Source: Strix aluco
Taxonomy: Eukaryota > Chordata > Aves > Strigiformes > Strigidae
NCBI RefSeq assembly: GCF_031877795.1
Contig: NC_133932.1
Location: 92,967,994-93,031,993, forward strand
Reading direction: 5' to 3'
Length of the DNA stretch: 64,000 bases
Part shown: in pieces, positions 41,096 to 55,007 of the stretch
How the letters are laid out: each line of letters begins with the position of its first letter
Position numbering within the stretch: position 1 is the first letter of the stretch
Made by a program: the position numbers and the translations under genes
Notes under the pieces: model-generated
Database searches by the model: none
Told to the model about the DNA's origin: nothing
The model's input: the letters and a program-made list of their open reading frames with translations, nothing else

Positions 41096-44049
41096 AGTAT
41101 TTGAGAACCACTCTGAACCAGCTTATAGAGCACTAATGGCATGTGCACCATAGCTCAGGAATTCCAGATTCAAGTAAACTGGTAATGTGCTTTTGTTGCT
41201 TCATTTTTGCTGTTGTGCACCCCAGTTCCGTAATCTGTTCAGAGGAGCCACCCCAACTCAAAGGAGCACAAAGAATGAGGTAGTATCTCCTGTCTATCTA
41301 AACAATATGCCCCTGGGGACCAGCCCTCCTGGTATCAGAAACAGCTGCAGCAGCAGCAGCAAAAGGATTTTCAGTCAGAGGATATTAAAAATATGACAGG
41401 ATTCTCTCTTGCTTAATAAGGGTAATAACTCAGATGACCATTACATTTTTCAACATATCCTGGTAGCTTGATTGACATTTTTTGAAAAAAAGAGGAAGTT
41501 TAGGAATGAGTAAGTCATTTCAAAAAATGTTGATAGCAAGTACTGATTTTCCATGCATCTGCCTCAAGACTAAGTGAGGTTTGACTTCCACTGAAGACAC
41601 ATTAAACATCTTTCAATAAGTGAGCTGAATAACTGGATTTCACTTGTCAGGAGAGATAACAGCAAAGCAGAGATTACAAAAACCTACCTCAGACTGCAGT
41701 AGAAGGGTGAGTAAGGAGTTTGAAAGGTGCTTCCCATGAAAGCTTCTGAAGATGTACTTGACTTTTCATCCCATCACACCATAGAAGAGGAATGTCATTC
41801 TGTGATGAGAATGTTTAAAATCCTGATCTTAGTCAAAACTCCAGAAGTCAGAGAATGTATTTGGACTCACCAGTGAAGCTTAAAACTCATCAGAACATCT
41901 GCTGCATTTAGTGGCCATCACAAGTTGACTGATAAGAAAGATGAATGAACCAAACGCTACAACCTCAGAGACTCCAGTCCTCCACTATAAGAAAGCTGAC
42001 CAGCCTTGATAAAATGTGGCTGCACACGAGTCCTATCTCCTGTTCACTTGAGGGCTTATGGAGTTGGTGACAATATTAATCTTGCTGGATGGGGAAATTT
42101 CTGTATTTCTAATTGTGTACTGTAATGAAAAGGCACAGCTGCATCCACCTTCATGGTTTCTATTTGCCTCATGACGAACTCCTCCCACCAAGGAAGCAAC
42201 TGCCTCCACAGTTAGTCTAGTTTCATTTACTTAGGTAAGGCATAGTCAGAAAATGACCAATTTGCCAACACTAGAACAATCTAGAAATAAGGTGATAGGT
42301 GAAAAATGACAGTGGTTATCGGTGATGACTCAAATGTCTATTCACAATAAGACTTCAGAACTGACATACATCTATCAAACTGCATGCACAGAGAAATGTC
42401 CCTCTTCTCAAAAAAGTAACATGAGTAAGATGTCCATTTAAAAAAAAAAAGTCAAATCAAATGTTATAGAACGTGAAATATCTGACGACATAGGACAGTA
42501 TTACAGATCTCACCTTAGTTTAGCTAACTATATTATTCCCATGAGCTGCAGATGCATTCAATTTCAAAGTCTTTTAGAATGTTTTTCAGTTCTCAGACAT
42601 GCATTAAGTAGTAGATTATGTTAAATAATATACAACATAGTTAAACAGTTAATTAACACAATGTTTCTTTTTTCCCCTCATAATTTTCTGCTTTCTGAAA
42701 ATATTTAGAGCCTGATCAACACAAGTAAATAATTTTTCAGTGAGAAAATCATGAAACACTTTGTCAACATATTGGCACTTGCAGCTTCAAGTGTTACTCA
42801 CATTATTGTCTACAAAACATGCTGGAAAAACATTCAGTAAAATATTCAACCCAGCTTTAGTCTACACTTATTTTAAGGATATTCATTTATTCAGGTAATT
42901 AAGGATACTGTTTTCCAAAAAGAGATTTAAATTGCAATAATCTGTTACAACCAGCTTAGCTGGTTTCCACTTGTAATACACTGATCATTTTTTAAAAGTT
43001 CATTTTTTCATATTTATTTTGAAAATGCTTTTTGAAATATTAAAAAAGAAAATAAGTAAAAATAAACATTTACTTTCTGAACAAAAGACCAATAAAAATA
43101 CATTTCTCCTTTTTAATGATTTTTTGTTAATTTTCTTTTTTTTTTAAACTAGAACAGCTCTAGATAAAAATATTTATGTGTTAGGATGTTCACATTTGAC
43201 CCATATGTATTCTTGCTGCTGGGTGACTTAATGAAAGCTTGGTCTACGTCTATTGTGTTATGGTATGGCAAACTACAGTTCATGAATGTATAGCCCATTT
43301 CAAATGTGTTTACCTGACCGGTTCATAACATGCTTAGTTAAGCTATGGAGGCTGCTTACGCATGGACTCGTAACTAATGTGGCAAGTTGGATGAGGCAAG
43401 ACTTTAACAACATGTCTTAATCCCTGTGCTGCTTGAAAGATATAAATAAGATAAAGGAGAGGAAAAGTTGATTCAATCTTTTAACAAAACAAGGCTTCTT
43501 TCTCTCTAGATTGCATATTGATAACTTTGTAGAGTAACAAAATACACAGCTTTTTTTTAGTGATTAGAAAATCTTGCTTCTGTGCAATTCAAGAGTAAGG
43601 CCTAATGATTCATAAATCTGGCACACAGTATTTGATACCAGTTGCCATAAGATACTACATAACTGCATGTAACCTGCAGAAAAAATAAATAAATCTGTAT
43701 TTTATTGCACTGGAGAAGCAAACTAATATTAAAACATATATTTTGGCAGGACCAGGATAAAAATGGCATCTTGTTCTACATGTTTTAAAGTGTTTTACCA
43801 TGCAGCACTACAGTTTTTCAAATTTTAAGTTTTGTATTCAGATATGACTTCACTGAAAAGTGAAAGAAGTAAAAGTGGAAGGGACAATGAGGATGTTAAC
43901 TCTTTTCCTTTTGCTTCATGTTAGCATTGCCAGATCATGTGAATAGAGCAGGTTGCAATTGCACAAACTGTCTTTCATCAATACCACATCTACATCCCTC
44001 CCTATTACTTTAAATCTTACATTAAAACAATTATTTGGACATAATGAAA

Positions 44050-44290
44050 TAATTATTAATCACGGTAGGTTAGACCAGCTTGGTCCACTGTGTTCTATCA
44101 GCAGAAGCATTTTGCAATGATCCATTGCAGCACTTCCATTGCAGCACTTCCAATCCAGGTGATATTATTTATAGTATCAAGCAGTGGCAATAAGCTTTCC
44201 CAGTATCTAATTTAAGAACAACAAAAAAAGCTCTATGTTCTTTATCCCAAGGACATTGTGGTACCATTTAACTAGTCTCATGTCAGTGTT
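44050..44290. repeat. Possible old dispersed-repeat relic
   Basis: The run GTTAGACCAGCTTGGTCCA followed by ...CCCAGTATCTAA resembles the 'gtcagaccaatggtccatctagcccagtat' stretch common in sauropsid interspersed repeats. The match is short and interrupted by a 14-bp tandem duplication. Family assignment needs a repeat-library search. Confidence 0.3.
44122..44149. repeat. 14-bp tandem duplication
   Basis: CCATTGCAGCACTT occurs twice in direct tandem without mismatch. Confidence 0.9.
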
Positions 44291-47200
44291 TTTTTCAAAA
44301 ATGTCACACTGAGAGACAGTTCAATGCAATGCCTGCTTCCCTCTACTCTGAATGCAGGAGTGAAAACTGCTCACGGAAAGCTAAATAATAGCCAAATAGC
44401 CAAAGAAGTTGCTTGTTAACACTGAATCATGCAACTTAAGGAATTCCCCTCTACAAATACTTCGTAAAACATTAATGCATTGTATTTTTAAATACCCACA
44501 CTCCATCTAATGCTATGGCCCCATAATTTGCTTTATTGGATTAGATCTACTCTTACTGGCAACCTAAAACTGAAAAGTAAGTGCTAACCTTTGCAAAGTT
44601 GAGTGTTGAAGTAGTCATGGTACCCATACTCTCTAAGGTCCAAGGTTCCTTATTATTTCATGAAGTTAGGTGCTTAAGAAAGGGATAAATGAAAACTAGA
44701 AGACTGGTATTTTTAAAGTAGACAACAGAGAACAAAGAAGGAAGAGGCTTATAATAACTTCAGTCCCCTATCAGTCCTTAGGAGCTTTACATAACCCGTA
44801 GAAGGTGCTAATAGACTGGAAGCTCTGACTTTTGTTCTGGCCATTTCTTTCCAAAGCTGAAGGTCACTCCTTTCTTCAGAAATGCTCCCATCATTATCTT
44901 GCCCAATGTTAACTTCTGTGAACACTCAACAGGGATGATCAGATTCAATCCTATCCACCACCTGGGGAAAACAGGGACATACTCAGTTTCCTGTGGAAGC
45001 AGGATAACGACTGTAGAGCACTGTGAAGCAAATAGCTTTGCCAGTTCTGTTCAGACTGGGTTCCAGTTTCTGGTCCAATAAATGTATGTTCAGGATCACA
45101 CTTGTTCTTACTACCAAACCCAACAATTGGTATTTCATACAGAGTGAAACACTGTTAGTACTGTCACCTCTCTATGTAGAATTAGGACTTGGCGTTGTCA
45201 CAACTAGGACAAGTCTAGGTGGTCACAGAGAATGTTGGCGTAGCTGTACTTTTGGTACCTCCATGGCCGAGTGGCACCAAAGCAGAATTTTAAGAACCTT
45301 GCAGTAAACATCTTTACGTTTTCAGAAATTAGATAGAAGTGGTAAGAATAAAGAACACAGAAAATCTCTTACATTAAAGAATAACAAAAAACATAGCAGA
45401 GAAGGTAGATCAGGTATTGCTCCAGAAACAGCCAGCGAATCTGAAAGCTTGTATATTAAAGAAAGATACTGTATATTTTTATGAAACCTAGAGCTGCCAT
45501 TCCAATCACTAAATGTGCTGCTGTCCACTGTTGGCCCATGGGGAGTTTGCACCTTTCTGTCACGAACCTGACAGTTCTTGGACAGGATAGTAGATGAGAC
45601 AAGCCCATGATGATGATGCAGTATAGTAACCTTTATATTTTAAAATAAAATTAATTTCAAGATACTTTATTGGCATTTCATTCATCACCAAAAGCACTTA
45701 ACCTGGATGTTCACAGAAAAATATTTTGCTTTGTATTAAAAATAAATATAATTAAACCCAAATAATTTAAATTTATGTTAAAAATGCATATGTATTTATA
45801 TATATTTCAGTTTATAACTACAAAATAATAATAGTGTATGATCAAAGACTCTTGATGTTACTGCAGCTGGAAACATAAGAACTTTACATAGTTTGTTTCT
45901 TTGTAATTTCACAGAGTTTAACAGATTGAAAATACTCCTTACTTGTTTTTAAGTCATTCAGCTACCTCAGAATTACTATCATGGTGTAAAACTATTTGTC
46001 AGAGATTTCGGCCTCTACAGATTTGAAATGGCACGTCAGAATGAAAACCTGCTATATTTCATAGGATTGGGTATTTGGTTTTCATTGACAACAGATCTAA
46101 TCAGCTCACTTAGGTTTCCCTGAGGGAGGTTTCAGTCAGTCTCCATTGTGTAGGAAGGCATCCTAGCTGTGCATTGAGATTAGCCTTCAGAGATTTTACG
46201 GGGTTGAAAAAGAAAGGTAAGCTCCCTCCTGCTGTTGGTAAACACTGTTATTGTTCTCCATTCCCTGCTGAATGGAACAAATGCAATTCTGCAAAGTTAA
46301 TTACTGCAATAATGAAAGAAATGACACAAAATGACAAGGAATGTGCTAATTCAGTAAGACTGAAGTCATTGACATATTAGTCCCTTTACTGCTCGTTGTT
46401 ACTTTCAGGCACGTACTCCTTTACTCATAAATATTGAGTGGATTTTGGGGACTTAGTATTTAAGTAATAAGTTAGTAAAATAAAGATTAATGTGTAAGAA
46501 GTGGTGCCTAATGATCTTCAGGTCTGGTCAGTCTCCGAGACCTGAACACAGAAGATCTCTGATGAAGTATCTGAAAAAAAGGACTTCGCCATCCTTGCAG
46601 GACTTGCAGCATGTTTCCTTTTCAGTGTCGAAGAACAAAGACTCACTAGAATTTTATCTATGTGCTAAAATAATTTATCCCCAAGAAGGAAAATGTGACC
46701 AGTGAATAGATGGCACCAAAATATTGTATTTCTTCCTTGCTTACACTTCTCACAGTATCACAGAGGAGATGAGTGATATTAATTTTTGTGTGAATATCTT
46801 ACACTTAGCTCTGATGACAACTTGTGAATCTCTGTTTACACAGCTCTACTGGCACTGGGAGCTGTGTGCTTGGAAACCATAGGCCCGTGAAACGTAGAGT
46901 GACAAGTCTCTTGTATGTGTGGCACTATACCAGTGATGGGGAGCATGAGAAAGCTTGGGCACAGAAACGACCCTCTCTCAAGGTCTGAGAGAGAACTCTG
47001 TAGGAATATTTCCAACAGTTTCTTTTAGAAAGGACCACTGCACTTAAGTAACAATCCTGTTTAAAATCCACATATACATTCTAGATGACAACTCACAGAA
47101 GTCAAGCACTACATTGCCAGGCTCTACCTAGTAATAATGAACAAAGAAACAAATTATTCTAAAGAACTGAATAAGAAAACAAAAGAGAAAGTCTTGCATG

Positions 47201-50069
47201 CTGCAATATGTATTTCTAAACTCACAGTAAAAAGAGGCACTGGGAATTGCTAACAATTTCAGCTGCAACACTAAATAATCTAAGTAATCCTTCTTCTATT
47301 TAACCAAAAGGAAAAATGAAAAGACTTTCATTGAAATACAGTCATAAATTCCATCCATAAGACTTTTCCTGCAATTAAGTTACATTTACTGATCCACTAC
47401 TCCTTAAAAGAAGCATTAACACAAAGACTTCAATTATTCATGGTCAAACAAAGTTGATTCTATTGCTTCAATCAAAGCGGCATTCTCTTTTACAGTGGTT
47501 ATTTCTGTAGTATCTTCAAAAAGGGCACACAGTCTGTGAAAACATGTAAGTTTCTGAGTAAAAGCTATTTCCATGATCAATCCTAACTTTTTGCATTTAA
47601 TACTTCTGCCATTTCCTGCTTTCATGAGGATGAAATTTGCTGGGGTTTTTTGTCCCCTTCATCCTTTAAAGGGTAAGTTGATTAAAATTCACCATTTTTT
47701 TGAACCCAGTTCCAATGTCCTGAGAAAAAGGAGTCGCTCTCTCTCAAAAAAGAAAAAAAAAAAGAGTATTTACTGTTATGGAAAACTTATCAGTGAGGAA
47801 AGAAACCCAGGGAACTCTGCAAAATGAATTCTGTGGAACACGGTGGTTCTTGTGCTGTCAGCAGAGCGCTTAAAGAGCTGCAGAGGATCTAACATCTGCA
47901 AAGAGCTGTACCTACTTCTCCTACTGCTAAAAGCTTCTAGAATACATACCACTCCCTCTTCCATAATTCCCAACTACTGTCCATTTATGCTAGTTATGCC
48001 ATCCCCCAAGAGTTAGCACCTTGTACTGCTGCTGATTGCTGCCCAACTTCAGTCTGAAATACCCTAAGTGTAACTGCCTTAATTAAGCTACAGAAGTATG
48101 CATTTTAAAGGTCAAGAGTTCCCAATCAATCCTAAGAATTTAAGAAGGGGATAGTATTGCCCAAAGACACTAAGCAAAACTTGATCTTCTAGAGATACTT
48201 ATTTCATTTTCAAAGGTCGAGAATGAATACAGATTCTCGATATTCTTCGGTATAAGAAAATACCAGGGATACATTTCTTTGACTCAGTAAAAAGTCTGTC
48301 ATATGTTCTATTAAATGTAATGTTAACAGGGATATAAATTCTTTCCTCAGTAGAGCTCCCTAATGAGAGCAATCCTGAAAGATGACAGACTGTTACAGAC
48401 TGAAACTGTTGTGTATAAATCTGTTTTCATGTAGATGTGCAACAGACTGACAATTGATTGAGACACATATACATAATAACATAAATATTTCTTCAAAAGG
48501 TAGTAATTTGTTTCTAGAAAGTCATACTCTCTGAGTCATGTATTCCAAAGACATGGAAGTTGATGAATGCCTACCAGGAGCAAAAGAATTCTACCTGACC
48601 ATCTTGCAGATCTCAGAGGTTTAGTAGAGTTAGTGCTCCTTTTTTTTCCTGGAACTATATATCATACAAAAGGATAACTGAAACAGAAAATAACTGCTAA
48701 AGTGTAAGAGGTAGCAAATTGTATCCCAGAGACACTGACAAATACTCAGACAACTAATATTTGAATTTACAGTTGTTCCTCTTTTACAAGGTTTCATCAC
48801 TGTTTTGTACAGAAAGTCTTGAAGGGGAGGAAGACTACAAATCCCAATGACATCTCATTGCTTTGTATAGAAAATATTTAGAAACTACAATGCTAGCAAA
48901 GAATAACCACAGGATTCAGCAACAAGTCTTAAAAGTTTAGGTCCTTATTAAAAAAAAGCAATTTCATGTCTTCAATTTTTTCCTCAAACGAGATTTCCTT
49001 GGTGCATTAGAGCTTCTTTGCTTCTAGCAAGGGAGAGAAAGGTGAGAAAGCAGTTACACTGTTAAAAAAAAAGAAAAACATCCTAACCTGCTGTAAACCA
49101 ACTCTTCCTTCTTTCCTATTCAACCCATATACTTATGAAACTTCTCACTTAAGTAACACCAACTTAATGTACCAAGAAATGTAATAGTGGATAGAGATTT
49201 TGCTGTCTTTGCTCCGTTTGGTTTGAAAAAGAGGAACTGAGGATGGTTCTGTGGGTTGGGCACTTCAGTCACAAGTTGCTTACATGCATGACTACCCTTA
49301 GAAATTTCTCTTCATTATTTTTGACTCACACATCATTGACACAAGACCTAGTACAATGGGAGACTGCAAAGACCATGAAGAAGAATTTTGGAATAATTAA
49401 TTTGACAACTATGTTTGTGGGAAAGAACATCGGTAAAAATGCTGTACAGGTAATGCAACTGAACCTTTTCATTACTTAAAGAGCAAAAACGTTCATTAAT
49501 TTTTGCTGTAGGGCATTTCACATTTGAATAGTTATATTTAAGTGACATTCTAGCTTTCACATGAAAAGCTTAGAAGGTCTCCTCCTAGATAATTAATTAT
49601 AGCCTTGGAGTCTAGTGAGGAGACACAGGCAAAACACAATGTCTTCAACTGGAAAAAACCATTCCACACTGAGGAGATTTACACAGGGACTACGTGGATT
49701 ACAAGAATTTACCAACAACATTATGTGTTATCAGTATATGCTAATAAATTACATTTATTTTTGCAAATTTAAAGATGGACCTTGTTAGTAATTTTCTAAA
49801 AAAACCACTTTGCCAGAATATGCCACTTTGTCATCTGAAGAACTCTTTAAATGTCAATAAAATTTCACCACAAATCAGCCTAATTTTCTGTCAGCCTTCC
49901 TAGAAAATCAGGTTGCCTGTAGGACACAAATTTACAATGCACAATTCATTCTGGAAGCATCAAAATGGTTTTGTATATTGTATTTCCATGGAATTAAACA
50001 CTTTGTGTCTTTTGGATGGTAAGAAGTAAATAAATGTAATTATCTTATATTAGTATATTTAGAAATATC

Positions 50070-51060
50070 ACCATAGAGCAATTTATGTTGGACAGGAATT
50101 CTGAAAATCAGTCATATAGTTCATCTCAAAGTCAGGTCCAATTATACCAGCTTGCTTAGGACTTTGTCCAATTGAATTCTGAATATCTCCAGGGATGAAG
50201 GGCAACCTCTCTGGGCAACCTGTTCCAGTATTTGACCACCCTCATAGTGAAAACATTTTTCATAATAGTTAATTGAGTTTTCTAGTGCTCCATCTTGTGT
50301 CCATTGCCTCTGCTGTACAGCTCTGAGAGGAGTCTGGCTCTGTTGTCTCCGTACCATCCCATTAGGTAGTTGGAGACTGCAACAAGTTCCCCCCGCAAGC
50401 CCTGTGTTCTTAAGGCTGAACAAGTCCAGTTCTTTTGGCCTCCCCTCCCACATCAGGTGTTCCAGCCCCTGATCACCTTGATGAATCTCTGCTGGACTCA
50501 CTTCAGTATGTCAATGTCTTTCTTGAACAAGCCCAAAACTGGATGCAGCACTCCAGATGTGGTCTCCCATGTGCCAAACAGAAGGGAAGGATCACTTCCC
50601 TCCATTTGCTGCCTATCCTGTTGTAAATACCACCCAGGATGCGGCTGGCTGGCACACTGCTTACTCATGTTCAATTTGTTGTCTGCTAAGACCTTGAGAT
50701 CTGATTCTGTCAAGCTGCTTTCCAGCCAGTACTGGCATATAGGTTTATTCCATCCTAGATGTGGGACTGCAATTGCTTTTGTTGAACTTCATAAGGTTCT
50801 TCAAAATTGAAGAATTACGTTGAACTTCATAAGGACCTGATTTCCAGCCTTTTGAGGTCCCTCTGAGACCCTGCCCTCCAGCATACAGACTACTCTCACA
50901 AATTTGGTATTAACTATGAACTTGCCGAGGGATGCTACTATTTGCCAGTTGCCAGTTGGACTTTGCATTGCTGATCACATTTCCTTGCACTTGGTGCGTT
51001 CGATAATTTTCCACCCACCTTAAAGTCCCTATCTCACCAATTTGTCTATAAGGTTACTAC
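50070..51060 (-). mobile_element. CR1 LINE, 3' portion, degraded
   Basis: Read on the minus strand, this has the order of a CR1 3' end: broken reverse-transcriptase C-terminal region, then CTGGAACAGGTTGCCCAGAGAGG, GGAGATATTCA, a GGAC..TTGAG..GAACTATATGA stretch, and a CTATGG relic of the terminal octamer repeat. The blocks at 50190-50220 and 50480-50560 match CR1 best. Many substitutions, stops and indels show an old, dead copy. It carries an internal duplication (50779-50834). It is the clearest clade marker in the window. Open reading frames in it are chance or decayed. Confidence 0.85.
50779..50834. repeat. Direct repeat with internal hairpin inside the CR1 copy
   Basis: GTTGAACTTCATAAGG occurs twice, 38-39 bp apart. 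Between them is an inverted repeat, TTCTTCAA and TTGAAGAA, separated by AA. The repeated word corresponds to the conserved CR1 'gttgaacctcat' block, so this is a local duplication within the element. Confidence 0.8.
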
Positions 51061-52445
51061 AGGAGAGCAAATTGTGAATACTTAAGATTCCAACTAGTAT
51101 CTTGCCTAAATTAGCTCACAGTGCTTCTAGAGAATACAATTTATTAATTATTGGGTGATAACAGACAGGATAGTGTGAGAAGTTAAACTAGGGACTATGA
51201 ATCATATAAAATATCTGTTACAAACTACAAAATTAGTATCTGCATATGGGAGCTGTTTAACATGAAAGAGAAGTTAATAATTCTATTCACATAAAAATAC
51301 AAGTTAGATAAAACCCTAGACTTCAGAAAACCAGAGTATTCAGTAATGTCTGTACAGATAGGTTTGTAAGCCCAAAGGTTTGTGTATTTTTTTCCCCAGT
51401 GAACACCAGTTAGTCTAATAAAAGATATGACCTCTGTCCACACACTTGGCCTCCCTCACTCACAGAATGATAATTTTAGTCCTGTCATGTGCAATTGCTA
51501 GCATTTTTACCTCACTCTCTCAGAATTAGAAAAAAAAAAAACAAACAAAAAACTGAAGCTTACCTGGAGCAGAGGAAGTATTGCTATGCTTCAGACTGCT
51601 GTTTGGAAAATGAAGAAAAGTGTATCTAGGAATCACAAGCTGGATCTAGCTCAGTATTACTTAGTAAATAATTATTGCTCATGTCCAGGTAGGAACAATG
51701 AATCGGTTGAAGAGATACTGTCAATAAAAAAGGAGGTAAGAAAGAGGAGCTTCCTCTTAAATGAAATCTGAACAATATTGTCAGTATACAGTCACCTAAA
51801 CAGTAACATCTATATTTATGTTATATATATAGAAATGTACCATATGCAGTCAAAAGTGCTTTAAAATATTAAGAGACCTTTCCTATAGTCTAAATAGATG
51901 GTGGAGTGGAATATATAATTAGACTGTGTTCTTGGAAGATGGGGCTTATTTTCATACAATTAAATGTGGCAAGTCATCCATTTCACCATTACATGCTACA
52001 GTACTCACACATCATGGTTCTTTTTATTATTACACTGATGTAACTATACTAGAGCAAGGGTATCTAGCCCATTAAATATCGGTAATTGATATTTATCGGT
52101 AACTGATAATTGAGATGTATTTTATTGTTTTTTTAGAATATTTTTAATGCCTGTTTGGTAGAACAAATGACATCAAATGACAAACTACACAAATCAAGGC
52201 TGATAAGAAATTAAACTTTTTTCCACCTGACATGAATTTCCTTCACAGAAAGCAGGATATAGTCTGATGCTAACTCATGTATATTTTTTAAATTTCTATG
52301 AGCCAGAATAGTTGCAAGGAATGTGGCATGAAACACATGGTCCAAGAAAAACAATATAAAAAAGCTGAAACATGCATTAATTTGAACATTCTGAATAACA
52401 CGTTCTTTAACTGCACAGATTATAAATGTGTACAATATGCTAGTG
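51061..52445. other. Spacer between CR1 and PIBF1 3' end
   Basis: AT-rich sequence with an A12 run at 51531-51542. No gene or repeat family is recognised. A degenerate direct repeat of ATCGGTAA-type words lies at about 52077-52112. Confidence 0.7.
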
Positions 52446-52489
52446 TTTATTTACCTTTTAAAATTCAAATATATGTTAGTAAAATCATT

Positions 52490-52696
52490 GCATGCATTAC
52501 TTCCACACATTTTATTCACATGACAGATCTAAAAATTATTTTATGAAGCGTAAGATCATTTGACAGGTATAAAAAAAACAGTTAGAAACAAAACAGTTGT
52601 TTGTGTTTATGGTAAAAAGGGCATTATTATGGTGAAAATAACTTTCTTTAAAGAAAAGCTCCCCTAAGGATTATTTTGAATAATTCTAGAAAAACA
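52490..52696 (-). other. PIBF1: PIBF1 3' UTR and poly(A) signal candidates
   Basis: The first minus-strand AATAAA after the stop is at 52516-52511, followed by a TGTGTGG stretch, giving a 3' UTR of about 200 nt. A second AATAAA is at 52451-52446. A short 3' UTR seems likely; the choice between the two is open. A third hexamer (52750-52745) is inside the coding part of the last exon. Confidence 0.55.
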
Positions 52697-52753
52697 CTAT
52701 GGTGATGTTTTCTTCTGCAGTTTCTTGTACCATACTGGTGCCTCTTTATTTGT
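52697..52753 (-). CDS. PIBF1: PIBF1 last coding exon (18 residues and stop)
   Basis: Acceptor TTTATTTTACAG|ACAAATAAA is followed by 18 codons reading TNKEAPVWYKKLQKKTSP and a TAG at 52699-52697. It joins the previous exon in phase 0 to give PTLF-TNKEAPVW. Mammalian PIBF1 ends in a similar short basic tail of the form TKKEAPxWxKK. The exon is far too short to appear as an ORF and was found by looking for this tail downstream of the penultimate exon. The intron between is 2254 nt (55007-52754). Confidence 0.87.
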   Translation of the reverse strand, partial: TNKEAPVWYKKLQKKTSP

Positions 52754-54651
52754 CTGTAAAATAAAGAACGTTTAATTGTGAGTTTAATTGTAAGTCAGAA
52801 GAAAAACATGCAATCTACACTGAAGTCTCTTTCCTTCCTATGTAGTTCACAGTGATAATTGAGTTATTTGATTAAATGCAAATAAATTAAAAACAGGACT
52901 ATGCATTTAAGGTTATTATTACTACATATCTGTATTAAAACCTCCCTATTTCTAGTTATAAAAAGCAGATTATACAGTAAGAAGTAAATGATTGTTTTAA
53001 AATATCTATTACAATGAAAACATGCCTCAACTGTGCCATAAATAGGTTTCATTTGAAATAGCATCATCTGACTTTCCCAGCTGAGAAGGGGATGGAACTT
53101 AGAAAAGAGATCTTAGGTGTGCTATAATTGACCAACATTTTATGCAGAAATATAGTTCTTATAAAAATATGATTAAAAATAAAAGAATTCAGCAGTTTTC
53201 TGACAGCATAGAAAGTATTTTAATCACAGAGAATTATCTGTGAGCAACTTTTCCTTGTCTTCATAATCCTATGGGCTACTGCTACACAGTCAGAATTGCT
53301 TAACATTCTTGTGGCAAATTCAGTGGTTGTATACAGAAATAAAACTAAAGAAGTGGGGGTGGAACAAGGTAAGGACTATTCTGCTTTCAGGGTTGGGTAT
53401 AATCTCTTGTGTTATTGAGTACTGCTCCTTTCATCTGTTGTCTCTAAACTTGTCCTGTTCTCTGCTCTTTATCCATTCTTTCCTCCAAGACTTAATAACC
53501 ATTCAATTTAAAAATTTACTTTATTCAGCTGGCCTTGTTGCGGGGGGTTCTCATCGCATTTTAACCTCCATCTTTCTTGCATTTTGTAACTGAAATCGTC
53601 AAAAATACATCTGCTCTATTTGTGCAAGCTTTTAAAATTCTAGAAATTGACCCAAATTGGCAGGATTTTCACAGGACTACTTTCTTTCCCCATCTATGAA
53701 GAAACCCTGCCATCTGCCCATTTTCAGTTCCCTACTCCGAAGTCTGAAAAGACTAGAATTCTTCCAAGAGAAATTGATCACAATTTATAAATGTAAAAGC
53801 ATTATTTCTAGATTCCTATACCATTTCTATATCCCTAAGTAAACCAGGACAGAATAAATACTGAAACCTTGGATCACCCACACAACATAAGGGTTAGCTC
53901 ACATTTTGTCTGTTTTGGATCACTGAATAGCTCCATCAAAGACAAAGTTTGGGCAGTATGATTTAGCACTTCTGAAAGGACTGTGGATGAGGCAACACTG
54001 GGTATGCCTGTGTTTAGTCTCATAACACTATCCAAGCAAATTTTAAACCCCGAAAATCCCCAAATGCCCTCATATTACATCGAAGAGATGCAACCATTTC
54101 CTACATTTTGTACTATAAAAACAGTATCTGATGTGCTGCAATACAAACCTCATATTGTTTAAGACACTGAAAATTAAAGTTTCCACCAGGAAAAAAAAGA
54201 AATGAAAAAAAAACCTATATAGATATATATTTGGACTGAAATAGCACATATGCTATGCAGTGTGGATACAACCGGTCTCCCCTAGAGAAAGGTAGCCTGA
54301 AGTGTAAATAAGAGTCATGATTTGTTTTGTTATTCAGCATTGCATCTTGGCTCTCTTAAATTTATCAGTCCAGGCACAGTCATAGTCAGAAAGTTCTAAA
54401 CCATTTTCATGAAGCTTTCAAATACTAGAGGCACTAAATCTGAAGCACACCACTTGAAGTATTTAAATCCAAGCATTTAGTTTCTAAAGGAATAAAACAG
54501 GGTTTTATAATATCAGGTATCCTTAGTAACAGAAGTGATATCAATACTAGGCATGTATTTTTTTTATATTTAGATACATAAACATACTAATATACATATA
54601 TACATGAATATAAGTATACATAATACACCTTTTTCCTCACTTCTGCTCTTC

Positions 54652-54679
54652 TATATATATATATACACACACACACACA
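54652..54679. repeat. (TA)n(CA)n microsatellite in PIBF1 last intron
   Basis: An alternating TA run passes directly into an alternating AC run. The preceding 100 bp is also AT-rich with TATACAT words. Confidence 0.9.
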
Positions 54680-55007
54680 TTCAACTCATACATGATCAGG
54701 GTAGATTTAAAATTGTATATATGGTCTTCGGCTATTAAAATTTTGCTAACCACTCAATATTATGATGGCATTAAAAAAATATAATCTAGTATGCTGTGAC
54801 CTTAAGATGTGGAAATTACCAAATAGATAAATAACATCATAAACTTTAATTTATCTCCTCAACATTGACCACTCCCATAAAGAGCTGCAAATATTCAGCT
54901 GAATTAATTATACATCTCCTTGAAGAATAAACCCACATTTTTCTTTTTAAAAAGTGAGGAGAATTATCAGAAAAGATTATGGCACTTACTCTTATTATAG
55001 TACTTAC

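Larger units (their letters stand above)
40521..50069. other. PIBF1-KLF5 spacer between the two CR1 relics, noncoding
   Basis: AT-rich with no recognisable gene. Small tandem repeats at 41041 and 44122, an (AGC)n run near 41345-41362, and a possible dispersed-repeat relic at 44050-44290. All reading frames are under 100 codons. Confidence 0.7.

Noticed and set aside
45264-45274. TGGCCGAGTGG, a match to a tRNA-Ser/Leu A box.
   Set aside because: No B box (GGTTCGAATCC-like) follows and the flanks do not fold into an acceptor stem.
52745-52750. Minus-strand AATAAA as the PIBF1 poly(A) signal.
   Set aside because: It lies inside the coding part of the last exon; better-placed hexamers follow the stop.
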